Source of the DNA: an uncultured Prochlorococcus sp. | GTDB taxonomy: Bacteria; Cyanobacteriota; Cyanobacteriia; PCC-6307; Cyanobiaceae | Reading direction: 5' to 3' | Length of the DNA stretch: 64,000 bases | NCBI GenBank assembly: GCA_902578845.1 | Contig: CACHEM010000002.1 | Coordinates: 28,972-92,971 of the forward strand | Part shown: positions 46,504-54,892 of the stretch, one piece after another | How the letters are laid out: each line of letters opens with the position of its first letter | Position numbering within the stretch: the stretch's first letter is position 1 | Program-made: the position numbers and the translations under genes | The notes under the pieces: model-generated | Told to the model about the DNA's origin: nothing | What the model saw: the letters and a program-made list of their open reading frames with translations, nothing else | The model's database searches: none

Positions 46504-48264
46504 TTATTTTTCTAATTCGAAATGATTATGAATCGCATTTACTGCTTTGTCACAATCTTTTTCTAAGACAATACATGAAGTCCTGATTTCACTAGTGGCA
46601 ATCATTTCAATATTGATATTTTGGTCAGCCAATGCTCTAAATATTTTTCCAGCAGTTCCAACCTTAAATGCCATTCCCGCTCCTACAGTACTTACTTTGG
46701 CTATAGCAGGGCCATCTTCAATGTATGATCCGGGTAATTTTTTTGTTAAGGCCTCAAAAACTAAGTTAGCTTTTTCTCTATCTTGTTTATTCATTGTAAG
46801 ACTAATATCCTTAGTTTTTAAAGAGGAAATTCTTTCAGACTGAACGATAGTATCGATAAGTAAATTATTTTCAGCTAATGCTAAACATATCGATGCTGCT
46901 ACACCTGGACGATCAGGTAGTTTTCGAAAACTTACTTGAACTTGGTTTTTATCTAATGCAATTCCTCTTACTTCAGGTTGATCTTGTTTTTCATTAATTG
47001 GATTAACAAATATTTGTGTATCGGATAGCTTAAATTTCTCAGCAACAAATCTAATAGCTTTTGGTATATTGTTAATTTCAATTACACAGCTGACTTTAAT
47101 TTCACTAGTAGCTATTAACCTAACATTTATATTCGCTTGAGATAAAGTATCAAATAAATCAGCTGAAACACTAGGTCTGCCCATAATGCCTGCTCCTTGA
47201 ATACTTAATTTAGTCATGTTTGTTTTTAAGTTATATTCTCCTCCTAATTGACTAGTTATAAGTTCACATTGTTCTGCAGTCTTTTTAACTTCTAATTCAC
47301 TAACAGTAAATGTAATATCGTTTTTATTTCCATCATTTGTCGCTTGTATTATTAAATCTACATTAATACTTGCTTCTGAAAGTTTTTCAAATATTTGTGC
47401 AGCAATCCCAGGCCTATCAGGAATATTTGAGAGACTGAATACTGCTTGGTTTTCTAATACCTCAAGACTATTGACTGTTTTTGTTAATTCTAAGCTTCCT
47501 CTTTTTAGCGGGAGAGGTTGGATTTGACTTTCTAGGAGAGTCCCACTTGAGTCACTTTGGCTTGATTTTACACACAATTTAATTCCATAATTGCGAGCAA
47601 TTTCTACTGCTCTTGGATGCAGAACTGAAGCACCGACACTTGCAAGTTCAAGCATTTCCTCGCAGCTAATTTTATCTAAGAGTTTTGCATTAGGAACAAT
47701 TCTTGGATCACTAGTAAGAACCCCTGGAACGTCTGTATAAATTTCGCACGTCTCAGCTCCTAAAGCTGTTGATAAAGCTACTGCGGAAGTATCTGAACCA
47801 CCTCTACCCAAAGTTGTAATTTCCATTGAACCCGTATGGCTTAATGTTGTTCCTTGAAATCCAGCAACTACAACTACAAAACCCTGATTTATATAATTTT
47901 GGATCCTTTCTGTTTTAATATCCAAAATTCTTGCTTTCCCATGAATTGATTCTGTAATAATTCCAACCTGGCTACCGGTCATTGAAATTGCCGATATTCC
48001 GTATTCGTTTAATGCCATTGAGAGAAGAGATATGGTTACTTGCTCTCCAGTTGAGAGAAGCATATCCAATTCTCTTCGATTAGGATTTTTACTAATTGAT
48101 TCCGCTAAACAATTTAAATCATCTGTAGTTTGCCCCATTGCAGAGACAACTACGACAATTTCATTTCCTGCTTCTTTACTTTGACAGATGCTACTTGCAA
48201 TATTTTTAATTTTTTTAATATCACCTACAGAAGTACCGCCAAATTTTTTTACTAGTAATGCCAT
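46504..48264 (-). CDS. lysC: aspartate kinase with duplicated ACT region
   Basis: Phosphorylates aspartate, the first step toward lysine, threonine and methionine. The kinase domain (about 1-250) begins ALLVKKFGGTSVGD and includes TTLGRGGSDTSAVAL. At 586 residues it is longer than the usual 400-450, because the C-terminal part holds two copies of a double ACT unit. Recurring RPGVAA/RPGIAA and IATSEIK/IATSEIR blocks mark them, at about 275-430 and 440-586. ACT domains bind amino-acid effectors, so feedback control is likely. This long form is known in cyanobacteria. It lies 39 bases after holA. Confidence 0.94.
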   Translation of the reverse strand: MALLVKKFGGTSVGDIKKIKNIASSICQSKEAGNEIVVVVSAMGQTTDDLNCLAESISKNPNRRELDMLLSTGEQVTISLLSMALNEYGISAISMTGSQVGIITESIHGKARILDIKTERIQNYINQGFVVVVAGFQGTTLSHTGSMEITTLGRGGSDTSAVALSTALGAETCEIYTDVPGVLTSDPRIVPNAKLLDKISCEEMLELASVGASVLHPRAVEIARNYGIKLCVKSSQSDSSGTLLESQIQPLPLKRGSLELTKTVNSLEVLENQAVFSLSNIPDRPGIAAQIFEKLSEASINVDLIIQATNDGNKNDITFTVSELEVKKTAEQCELITSQLGGEYNLKTNMTKLSIQGAGIMGRPSVSADLFDTLSQANINVRLIATSEIKVSCVIEINNIPKAIRFVAEKFKLSDTQIFVNPINEKQDQPEVRGIALDKNQVQVSFRKLPDRPGVAASICLALAENNLLIDTIVQSERISSLKTKDISLTMNKQDREKANLVFEALTKKLPGSYIEDGPAIAKVSTVGAGMAFKVGTAGKIFRALADQNINIEMIATSEIRTSCIVLEKDCDKAVNAIHNHFELEK

Positions 48265-48303
48265 ATCTAAATCATAATGTAAATTCTTAAACTTATAATT
48301 TGG

Positions 48304-49305
48304 TTAACTTAAATTAATTAATTTCTCTGTAAAAACATTTACAGGATTATTACCTTGTTTTAGTAATGATTCAATATCTAGTAAGTTACTCATCAAATTA
48401 ATTAAATATTCTTGAGATACATTTTTGACTTTTCTTCGAATAAAAAAAATTCTTTTTGGATTAGAAATGCCTGCAAGATTACAAATCTTTTCTGCATTAT
48501 CGTTACCTGAATTAACTGCTAATTTTATAATGGTATGAATTCTTATTTGACTAATTAAACCTGCATTTAGTCTTAAAGCAGGTTCTCCTTTCTGTAAGGA
48601 ATAATTTATTTCAATGAGGCTTTCATTAATATTTTTTTCTAAGAGAAGATCAATGATTTTGAAAATATTGGATTGATGATCACTAAATATTTTTTTTACA
48701 TCAATACTTTTAAGAAAAAGTTGTGAATTCGAATCACTTGATACTGCAGAAAGGTATGTTTTAGCTTTAGCTAATTCATTTATTAGTTTAAAGCTATCAT
48801 TACCAACTGAATCAATTATTAATTCAGCTGCATTTTTATCAATTTTGATATTCATTTCATTTGCTGCATCTTCTAAAAATCTTTTTTGTCCTTCATAGTC
48901 CCAGATTTCTGGTAAAGAAAATGACTTTTCATTAGCTAAATTATTTTTGATAAGTTTTTGCAAAAATTTAGTACTCTTTAGTCTTGAGTCTGGCTTTTTT
49001 GTATTTTGTAAAATGAAATAAGTATTTTCAGGTATATTGTCATGAATTTTTTCAAATTTAATTCTTAGATCCTCATTTTTGGCAGTAAAAATTGGATTAT
49101 TTTTCAATGTAACTATTCTGTATCCCTCTCCAAAAGGAGGTGTAAGAACTTCATCTAAAGCTTTATTGACTTGCTCATCATCGTCTCCATTTAAATTTGT
49201 TACGTTTATTTCCTTCCATTCATTGGATACTTCCTTATCAATTAATTTTTGAATAAATGTATTTTGAGCGTTTAAATCATTACCCCATAATATTTGTATT
49301 GGCAT
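48304..49305 (-). CDS. holA: DNA polymerase III delta subunit
   Basis: Delta opens the sliding clamp as part of the clamp loader with the dnaX products. The 333-residue protein has the family's AAA+-like but ATP-site-less fold: N-terminal PIQILWGNDLNAQNTFI, then TLKNNPIF and YFILQNTKKPDSRLKSTKFL, a helical lid domain, and a C-terminal helical collar domain with RLNAGLISQIRIH. Sequence conservation is low in this family, so the call relies on overall pattern. It is upstream of lysC on the same strand and divergent from cobH. Confidence 0.88.
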   Translation of the reverse strand: MPIQILWGNDLNAQNTFIQKLIDKEVSNEWKEINVTNLNGDDDEQVNKALDEVLTPPFGEGYRIVTLKNNPIFTAKNEDLRIKFEKIHDNIPENTYFILQNTKKPDSRLKSTKFLQKLIKNNLANEKSFSLPEIWDYEGQKRFLEDAANEMNIKIDKNAAELIIDSVGNDSFKLINELAKAKTYLSAVSSDSNSQLFLKSIDVKKIFSDHQSNIFKIIDLLLEKNINESLIEINYSLQKGEPALRLNAGLISQIRIHTIIKLAVNSGNDNAEKICNLAGISNPKRIFFIRRKVKNVSQEYLINLMSNLLDIESLLKQGNNPVNVFTEKLINLS

Positions 49306-49363
49306 AATAGCTCAATAAAAATCATATACTAACTATGATTACTTCTAACATAAATTAAATTTA

Positions 49364-49987
49364 ATGGTAATAGATCATCCAATTTTTTTGGAAAGCATCA
49401 GATTCATAAGATCTCATTTATTAGCCAATGATCTAGATTATTTGGAAAAAAAAGTGTTAGAAAGATTAGTCCATACTTCAGGAGATTTTTCAGTTCAAAA
49501 TCTTGTAAATTTTAGTGAAGGTGCTTGCGAAAAAGGGCTTCAGGCACTTAAAAATGGTGCTCCGATTTTAACTGATACTGATATGGCATCAGCAGCAATA
49601 AAATCCATGGCAGAAAATACCACTAGTAATAAAATATTCACCGCTAGTATGTGGTTTGGAAAAAATAATCATACAAATTTAACTAAAACTGCATATGGCT
49701 TAAGTGAAGGTTGGAAAGAGTTATCCATTGAAAATCCTGGAAGGAAATCACCTATTGTAGTTATTGGCAGTTCGCCTACAGCCTTAACTTATTTAATTGA
49801 TATTTTAGAGAATGCAAAAGAGTTACCTAGTTTAATTATAGGAATGCCTGTTGGATTTATTGGAGTAGAGAAAAGCAAAAACAAATTAATTTCTAGCGAT
49901 CTTCCTAGAATTGTTATGAATTCAACTAGAGGCGGTGCTGCCATGGCAGCTGCTGCGGTTAACGCCTTATTGAGGGAAACTATTTAA
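49364..49987 (+). CDS. cobH: precorrin-8X methylmutase
   Basis: Moves a methyl group in precorrin-8X to give hydrogenobyrinate (CobH/CbiC) in cobalamin synthesis; picocyanobacteria make a B12-type corrinoid. It has 207 residues. The catalytic histidine is probably His37 in RLVHTSGDFS; GAPILTDTDMA and the C-terminal GMPVGFIGVEKSK and TRGGAAMAAAAVNAL are family signatures. It is isolated from other cob genes in this window, flanked by holA (divergent, 58 bases) and mutS (convergent, 30 bases). Confidence 0.95.
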   Translation: MVIDHPIFLESIRFIRSHLLANDLDYLEKKVLERLVHTSGDFSVQNLVNFSEGACEKGLQALKNGAPILTDTDMASAAIKSMAENTTSNKIFTASMWFGKNNHTNLTKTAYGLSEGWKELSIENPGRKSPIVVIGSSPTALTYLIDILENAKELPSLIIGMPVGFIGVEKSKNKLISSDLPRIVMNSTRGGAAMAAAAVNALLRETI

Positions 49988-50017
49988 AAAATATTTATTC
50001 TATAAAATGTCAAAAAT

Positions 50018-52759
50018 CTACTTCATATCATAATTTAAGTTGTTATTTTTTTCTAAAGAATTTAAAACTGATTTTGCTTTTTCTATAACTTCTTTTGGAA
50101 CTCCTGCTAATTTAGCTGCTTCTATGCCATAGCTTTTGTTTGAGCCCCCTTTAACAATCCTGTGGCTAAAAATTAGCTGATCGTTATTTTGTTCTACTAA
50201 AACTTGAAAATTTTGTATATTCCTATTTGAATTTTTTAAATAATTAAGCTCATGATAGTGCGTAGCAAAAATAGTATTACATTGAATTTTTTTTGCAAGA
50301 TATTCACTTACTGACCAAGCTATTGCAAGTCCATCAAAAGTAGATGTTCCTCTACCTATCTCATCAAGTAAAACTAGTGAGCTAGAAGTTGCCTGATTTA
50401 GAATTGATGCAGTTTCAGACATTTCTACCATAAATGTTGATTGTCCAGATGATTGATCATCAACCGCCCCAATTCTTGTGAAAATCCTATCTGCAATCTT
50501 GATTTCAGCATTATTAGCAGGAACAAAACTCCCAATTTGTGTGAGAATTTGTATTAAACCAAGTTGTCTTATAAAGCAACTTTTTCCGCTTGCATTGGGA
50601 CCGGTTAATATAATTAATTTTTGAGTATCCTCAAAAGAGATATCGTTTGCTACAAACTTTTTATCACTTAATAATTGCTCTACAATTGGATTTCTTCCTG
50701 CGATAATTTTTGTACTATTTTTTGTCATTGAATCATTTATTGGTATTAATGAAGGTTTTATAAAATTGTTTTCTACTGAAGTAATTGATAAACCAAGCAG
50801 TGCATCAAGAGATGCTATGGATTTTGCAATTGATCTTATTTGTTTTGTTTTTTCAGCAACTATATTTCTTAATTCGCAGAAAATTTCATATTCTTTTGAT
50901 GAAGCTCTACTTTTTATTTGGAAAATCTTATTTTCTTTATTTTTAATTTCTGAAGTGATATACCTTTCTTCATTAGTAAGTGTTTGCCTTTTGATCCAAT
51001 GTTGTGGAGCTAAATTAACTTTTGACTTATTTATAGAAATGTAATAACCAAAATTTTTATGAAATTGAATTTTTAGGTTTGAAATTTTGCTAATTTTCCT
51101 TTCTTTTAATTCCTCTTTATTTAGCCACTCAGAGTAATCATCCATTAAATTGCGTAAACCATCTAATATATTATCAACACCGTCGTGGATCATGCCTCCT
51201 TCACTAATATTTAGAGGAGGATTTTCTATTAGTTTAAAACTTATAGTATCGGCTAATTCTAAGAGTCCTTCATCAATATTTTTTAATTGATCAGTCCAAT
51301 CTGGGAGATCATATTTAAATAATTCAATTATGGATTTTAGCCTAGGCAATTTTTTTAAACCTTCAGCTATGGCAATTAAGTCTCTTGGACTTGCATGACC
51401 TGCACAAGCTCTACCTGCAAGTCTTTCTAAATCCCCCATTGCTCTAAGTAAATTTTGGGTATCTTTACGTAATTGTTTAGATTCAATAAAGTTTGTAATT
51501 ACATTTTGTCTTTTATAAATTTCATTCACGTTTAATAGTGGTGAATCTATCCACCTTCTTAAACACCTTGCACCCATGCAAGTATAAGTTCTATCAATAC
51601 TCCATAGTAGCGAACCTACATAATTGTTTTCTCGTTGTGTATTTTTGATTTCTAAGTTTTTTTGAGTTTGATAATCAATAATTAATTTGTTGTGACCATA
51701 TTGGATTTGTGGAAAGTCTAATGAGATTTTTAAAGAAGAATCTTTATCTAAATTTGAAGGATTAATTTTCTCTAAATAATTTAATAAGCCTCCAAGTGAT
51801 CTAGTTGCATTGTTTAAATTTTTAAGTCCTATTCCCTCTAGGTTTGCAATTTGGAAATAATTTTTTATTAGATAATTTGCTTCATTAATTCCAAAATTAG
51901 TCTCTTGAGATACAGTATATGTAATTTGACTATTTCCTTTAATTAATAAATTTCTTACTGCATTGCTTCCTACAATGATTTCTGAAGAATCTAATTTAAT
52001 AATTTCATCAAATAGTTTTGAGAGAGATTGGCCTTCTAAAGTTATTAATTCACCTGTGCTTACATCAGCTTTTGATATACCCCATTCATAAGATTCAGCT
52101 GAGTTTTCTTCGGATAAGTAAATAGCAGTAATCCAATTATTTTTCTTTGCTATTAACATCCCCTCTTCAATTACGGTTCCAGGAGTAATTATTCTTGTTA
52201 TTCCTCTTTTAATTGGAGTCCCATAATTTCCAGAACTTTTTTCTAATTGATCGCATATAACAACAGAATAATTTTTTTTTATTAAATCAGCACAGTATCT
52301 CTCCATTGAATGATGGGGAACCCCTGCCATAGGGATCTTACCAATCTCTTTGCCAGCATCTTTACTGGTAAGCGTTATTTCTAAAAGGTTAGATATTAAT
52401 ACAGCGTCCTCAAAAAAACATTCAAAAAAATCTCCTAATCTATAAAGTAATAACCTATCTTTATTTTCTTCTTTTAGAGTTACATAATGCTTCATAACAG
52501 GAGTTAATTTAAGTTTTGAAACTGTTTTATAGCTATAAGATTCTTCATTGATGCAAACATTTTTGTTATTTGAAACTAAATCAGTCTTTAATTGATTTAT
52601 TAAATTAGTTGAATTTTTTCTTTGTCTGGGTCTTTTTTGCGATTCTTTTTTTAAATCTTCCAAAGATAAATCTTCTGGAATTTTTGTTATTTGTTTTTGC
52701 TCATTATTATCATTACCTATCGCAAATAAATTCTTTTGAATTATCGTATCTTCTTGCAT
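50018..52759 (-). CDS. mutS: DNA mismatch repair protein MutS
   Basis: A mismatch-recognition ATPase of 913 residues. A Lys/Asn-rich N-terminal extension of about 75 residues precedes the mismatch-binding domain, whose phenylalanine motif is seen as [14 protein letters not shown] (the usual G-x-F-Y-E appears as GDFFECF). Connector and clamp domains follow; the ATPase has Walker [10 protein letters not shown] (about 717-725), [12 protein letters not shown] and the ATHYHEL signature. Its presence argues against a hypermutator lacking mismatch recognition. No mutL lies in the window. Its start is 140 bases from psbZ, divergently. Confidence 0.96.
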   Translation of the reverse strand: MQEDTIIQKNLFAIGNDNNEQKQITKIPEDLSLEDLKKESQKRPRQRKNSTNLINQLKTDLVSNNKNVCINEESYSYKTVSKLKLTPVMKHYVTLKEENKDRLLLYRLGDFFECFFEDAVLISNLLEITLTSKDAGKEIGKIPMAGVPHHSMERYCADLIKKNYSVVICDQLEKSSGNYGTPIKRGITRIITPGTVIEEGMLIAKKNNWITAIYLSEENSAESYEWGISKADVSTGELITLEGQSLSKLFDEIIKLDSSEIIVGSNAVRNLLIKGNSQITYTVSQETNFGINEANYLIKNYFQIANLEGIGLKNLNNATRSLGGLLNYLEKINPSNLDKDSSLKISLDFPQIQYGHNKLIIDYQTQKNLEIKNTQRENNYVGSLLWSIDRTYTCMGARCLRRWIDSPLLNVNEIYKRQNVITNFIESKQLRKDTQNLLRAMGDLERLAGRACAGHASPRDLIAIAEGLKKLPRLKSIIELFKYDLPDWTDQLKNIDEGLLELADTISFKLIENPPLNISEGGMIHDGVDNILDGLRNLMDDYSEWLNKEELKERKISKISNLKIQFHKNFGYYISINKSKVNLAPQHWIKRQTLTNEERYITSEIKNKENKIFQIKSRASSKEYEIFCELRNIVAEKTKQIRSIAKSIASLDALLGLSITSVENNFIKPSLIPINDSMTKNSTKIIAGRNPIVEQLLSDKKFVANDISFEDTQKLIILTGPNASGKSCFIRQLGLIQILTQIGSFVPANNAEIKIADRIFTRIGAVDDQSSGQSTFMVEMSETASILNQATSSSLVLLDEIGRGTSTFDGLAIAWSVSEYLAKKIQCNTIFATHYHELNYLKNSNRNIQNFQVLVEQNNDQLIFSHRIVKGGSNKSYGIEAAKLAGVPKEVIEKAKSVLNSLEKNNNLNYDMK

Positions 52760-52871
52760 ACTTTTTTAATTCCTAAACAGATATTAGGTAAAATTTTTTT
52801 TTTTGCATTTAAAGTGGCTAAAGTATGTAAATTTTCTCTAAAAATTATCATTTTCATGAGATTATAGTATT

Positions 52872-52877
52872 TATAAT
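52872..52877 (+). promoter_or_regulatory. candidate -10 element for psbZ
   Basis: TATAAT lies 22 bases before the psbZ ATG, giving a short leader. A second box, TATAGT (52864-52869), lies just upstream. No clear -35 is visible. The match to consensus is direct; activity is inferred. Confidence 0.5.
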
Positions 52878-52899
52878 ATTTGAAACTTTAGACTGAATT

Positions 52900-53097
52900 A
52901 TGCAGGCTGTTAACTTTTTCTTCGTAAATGCTCTATTATTTGCTTCTTTAATTGCAGTAGTTGGAGTACCCGTTCTATATGTGACTCAACCTTCCACTGA
53001 GGAAGGACAGAAAGAAAGTAGGAGAAAAATTTATTCTATTGCTGCTGTTTGGGTTGTTTTAGTTTTTGTTACAGGGATAGTTTCTTCATTAGTTTGA
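52900..53097 (+). CDS. psbZ: photosystem II protein PsbZ
   Basis: A small thylakoid protein (formerly Ycf9) at the edge of photosystem II, involved in supercomplex organisation and excitation energy control. Its 65 residues form two transmembrane helices (about 5-25 and 43-62) separated by a short polar loop QPSTEEGQKESRRK. MQAVNFFFVNALLF and IYSIAAVWVVLVFVTGIVSS are typical. It is preceded by a good -10 box and followed 49 bases later by ribH. Two-helix layout and sequence leave little doubt. Confidence 0.95.
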   Translation: MQAVNFFFVNALLFASLIAVVGVPVLYVTQPSTEEGQKESRRKIYSIAAVWVVLVFVTGIVSSLV

Positions 53098-53146
53098 ACT
53101 TAATACCTTTTCGTGAGAATCTATTAATATATCGAAGTAAAATTTA

Positions 53147-53623
53147 ATGGCTATTTTTGAGGGTTCTTTTACTAATGCATCTACTTTAAAAGTTGGGATT
53201 GTAATAGCAAGATTTAATGATTTAATTACAAATAAAATTTTATCTGGTTGTCTTGATTGTTTAAAAAGACATGGTTTAGATACTTCTGAAATAAGCAATC
53301 AAGTAGATATAGTTTGGGTTCCTGGTTCATTTGAATTGCCAATCGCAGCTAAAACCCTCATGAAAAAAAAGAGTTATGACGTAGTAATTGCTCTTGGGGC
53401 TGTGATCCGGGGTGAAACTTCCCACTATGATGTAGTTATATCTGAGGCGAGCAAAGGTATTTCACAAGTTTCAAATGAAAATAATGTTCCAATTATTTTT
53501 GGAGTTTTAACTACTGATACTATGCAGCAGGCTCTAGAGAGAGCAGGGATTAAAAATAATCTTGGTTGGAATTATGCTTTGCAAGCAATTGAGATGGGAT
53601 CCTTAATTAAAAATTTAAATTAG
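53147..53623 (+). CDS. ribH: 6,7-dimethyl-8-ribityllumazine synthase
   Basis: Condenses the ribityl-pyrimidine with dihydroxybutanone phosphate, the penultimate step of riboflavin synthesis. It has 158 residues with the family signatures [37 protein letters not shown] (catalytic His93) and [17 protein letters not shown]. It lies 49 bases after psbZ and 62 bases before tRNA-Gly on the same strand. No FMN riboswitch-like leader is recognisable in the short upstream gap. Confidence 0.97.
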   Translation: MAIFEGSFTNASTLKVGIVIARFNDLITNKILSGCLDCLKRHGLDTSEISNQVDIVWVPGSFELPIAAKTLMKKKSYDVVIALGAVIRGETSHYDVVISEASKGISQVSNENNVPIIFGVLTTDTMQQALERAGIKNNLGWNYALQAIEMGSLIKNLN

Positions 53624-53685
53624 TTAAAATAAAAATAATTATTTTTCTTATTAAGCCCTTCTTTGAGATAAAATGGAAAAGTTGT

Positions 53686-53757
53686 GCGGATGTAGCTCAG
53701 TGGTAGAGCATCTCCTTGCCAAGGAGAATGTCGAGAGTTCGAATCTCTTCATCCGCT
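53686..53757 (+). tRNA. tRNA-Gly (anticodon GCC)
   Basis: A 72-base cloverleaf with acceptor stem GCGGATG/CATCCGC and discriminator T, D arm GCTC-AGTGGTA-GAGC, anticodon stem TCTCC/GGAGA with loop TTGCCAA (anticodon GCC) and T arm GAGAGTTCGAATCTCTT. No CCA is encoded. A box TAAAAT at 53669-53674, 12 bases before the 5' end, is a plausible -10 element. The NTF2-like gene starts 46 bases downstream. Confidence 0.97.
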
Positions 53758-53802
53758 TTTAATATTTGTATCTTTTAAAATATTTTCAACGATAATTTCG
53801 TA

Positions 53803-54234
53803 ATGACAAAAGTAATTTCTATTGAGGATTTAAAGGGATTGTTTACTAAACCTTATGGTACAGATGCACCAACAAAACAAAAATGGGCTGAATTTTATAA
53901 TGAGAATGTTATTTTTACAGACCCAACTCAGGAAACAGAGGGCTTAGATTCTTATGTTAAAGCTCAAGAAAAGCTAGTTAAAAGATGTGATGATGTTTTT
54001 TTAGAAACTCATGCAATTTCCATAACTGGAGATTGTGGATTTGTTGAATGGACTATGGGTTTAAAAATTATGGGTAAAGAATTTATTTATCCTGGAACTA
54101 CTCGTTTAATATTTGGTGAAAATGGATTAATAAAAGAGCACAGAGATTACTTTGATTTTTGTGGCCCAACTTTTGGACCAGTGCCTATTTTAGGGCCTTT
54201 TATAAGATGGCTTTATAGTAAATTTGTATCTTGA
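53803..54234 (+). CDS. NTF2/SnoaL-like protein of unknown function
   Basis: A 143-residue protein with the cone-shaped NTF2/SnoaL-like pattern. It shows a first helix (KQKWAEFYNENVIFTDPTQE), a TEGLDSYVKA segment, then strands such as DCGFVEWTMGLKI and TTRLIFGENGLIKEHRDYFDF. The FTDP and EHRDYFD elements resemble limonene-epoxide hydrolase or ketosteroid isomerase relatives, but catalytic identity cannot be assigned. The C-terminus (FGPVPILGPFIRWLYSKFVS) is hydrophobic. It lies after tRNA-Gly and converges with the GNAT gene. Confidence 0.8.
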   Translation: MTKVISIEDLKGLFTKPYGTDAPTKQKWAEFYNENVIFTDPTQETEGLDSYVKAQEKLVKRCDDVFLETHAISITGDCGFVEWTMGLKIMGKEFIYPGTTRLIFGENGLIKEHRDYFDFCGPTFGPVPILGPFIRWLYSKFVS

Positions 54235-54261
54235 TTTTGTTTTTATTAGAAACAGAGTGCT

Positions 54262-54717
54262 TCATATTTCATGAATTAATAAATTTTGAGAAGTAACTTC
54301 TTTAAAATCAAATTGAGAATAAAACAATTCTTTATTTGTTGTCATTAAATATAATTTTTTTGTATTTTTAATTTTTTTAGAAGATAAAAGACTTTTTACA
54401 ATTAATGTGCCAAAACCTTTGCCTTGATGATTTTGATCTATAACAATATCCCAAAGTACTCCGCGATAAATCCCATCGGTTAAAGCTCTACCAAAACCAA
54501 CTATTTCCTTTCCAACCCAAAGACTTATTACGACATCACTGTTAGAGAGACATTTTTTTAGATCATTAATTGTTCTATTTTTTGCCCAGAAAGCATTGGT
54601 ATCTAGTAATTTTTGTAGCTTAATTAATCCATTTGTTGGTTTAAGGTTAGGACCTAGTCCAAAAACCCTTAACCCTAAAGCTCCTTTGGCATGTTTGATG
54701 AGAGATATTTCTTTCAT
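54262..54717 (-). CDS. GNAT-family N-acetyltransferase
   Basis: A 151-residue acetyltransferase. The acetyl-CoA pyrophosphate-binding loop is visible as DQNHQGKGFGTLI (Q/R-x-x-G-x-G/A), preceded by the core strand GVLWDIVID and followed by LYLMTTNKELFYSQFDFKEV. The GNAT fold is well supported; the acceptor substrate is unknown. It starts 175 bases from the divergent secA start and ends 27 bases from the convergent NTF2-like gene. Confidence 0.88.
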   Translation of the reverse strand: MKEISLIKHAKGALGLRVFGLGPNLKPTNGLIKLQKLLDTNAFWAKNRTINDLKKCLSNSDVVISLWVGKEIVGFGRALTDGIYRGVLWDIVIDQNHQGKGFGTLIVKSLLSSKKIKNTKKLYLMTTNKELFYSQFDFKEVTSQNLLIHEI

Positions 54718-54849
54718 TTATAAAAAAAGATTTTTGAAAAGTGATGTCAGCTAGGCTATTTTTGTGACTTCAATCTAAATACCTTAATCGATCGTTTCTA
54801 TAAAATAAAGAGATAATAGTTTTCTTCATTCTGTTGTAACGCACTAATT

Positions 54850-54855
54850 TATAAT
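54850..54855 (+). promoter_or_regulatory. candidate -10 element for secA
   Basis: A perfect TATAAT lies 37 bases before the secA ATG. The secA start is further supported by a Shine-Dalgarno-like AAGGA nine bases before it. No clear -35 hexamer occurs at the standard distance. The remaining 130 bases of this gap hold nothing else that I recognise. Confidence 0.5.
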
Positions 54856-54892
54856 GTTTGTAATAAGATAAAATTTTTAAGGACTTTGACTT

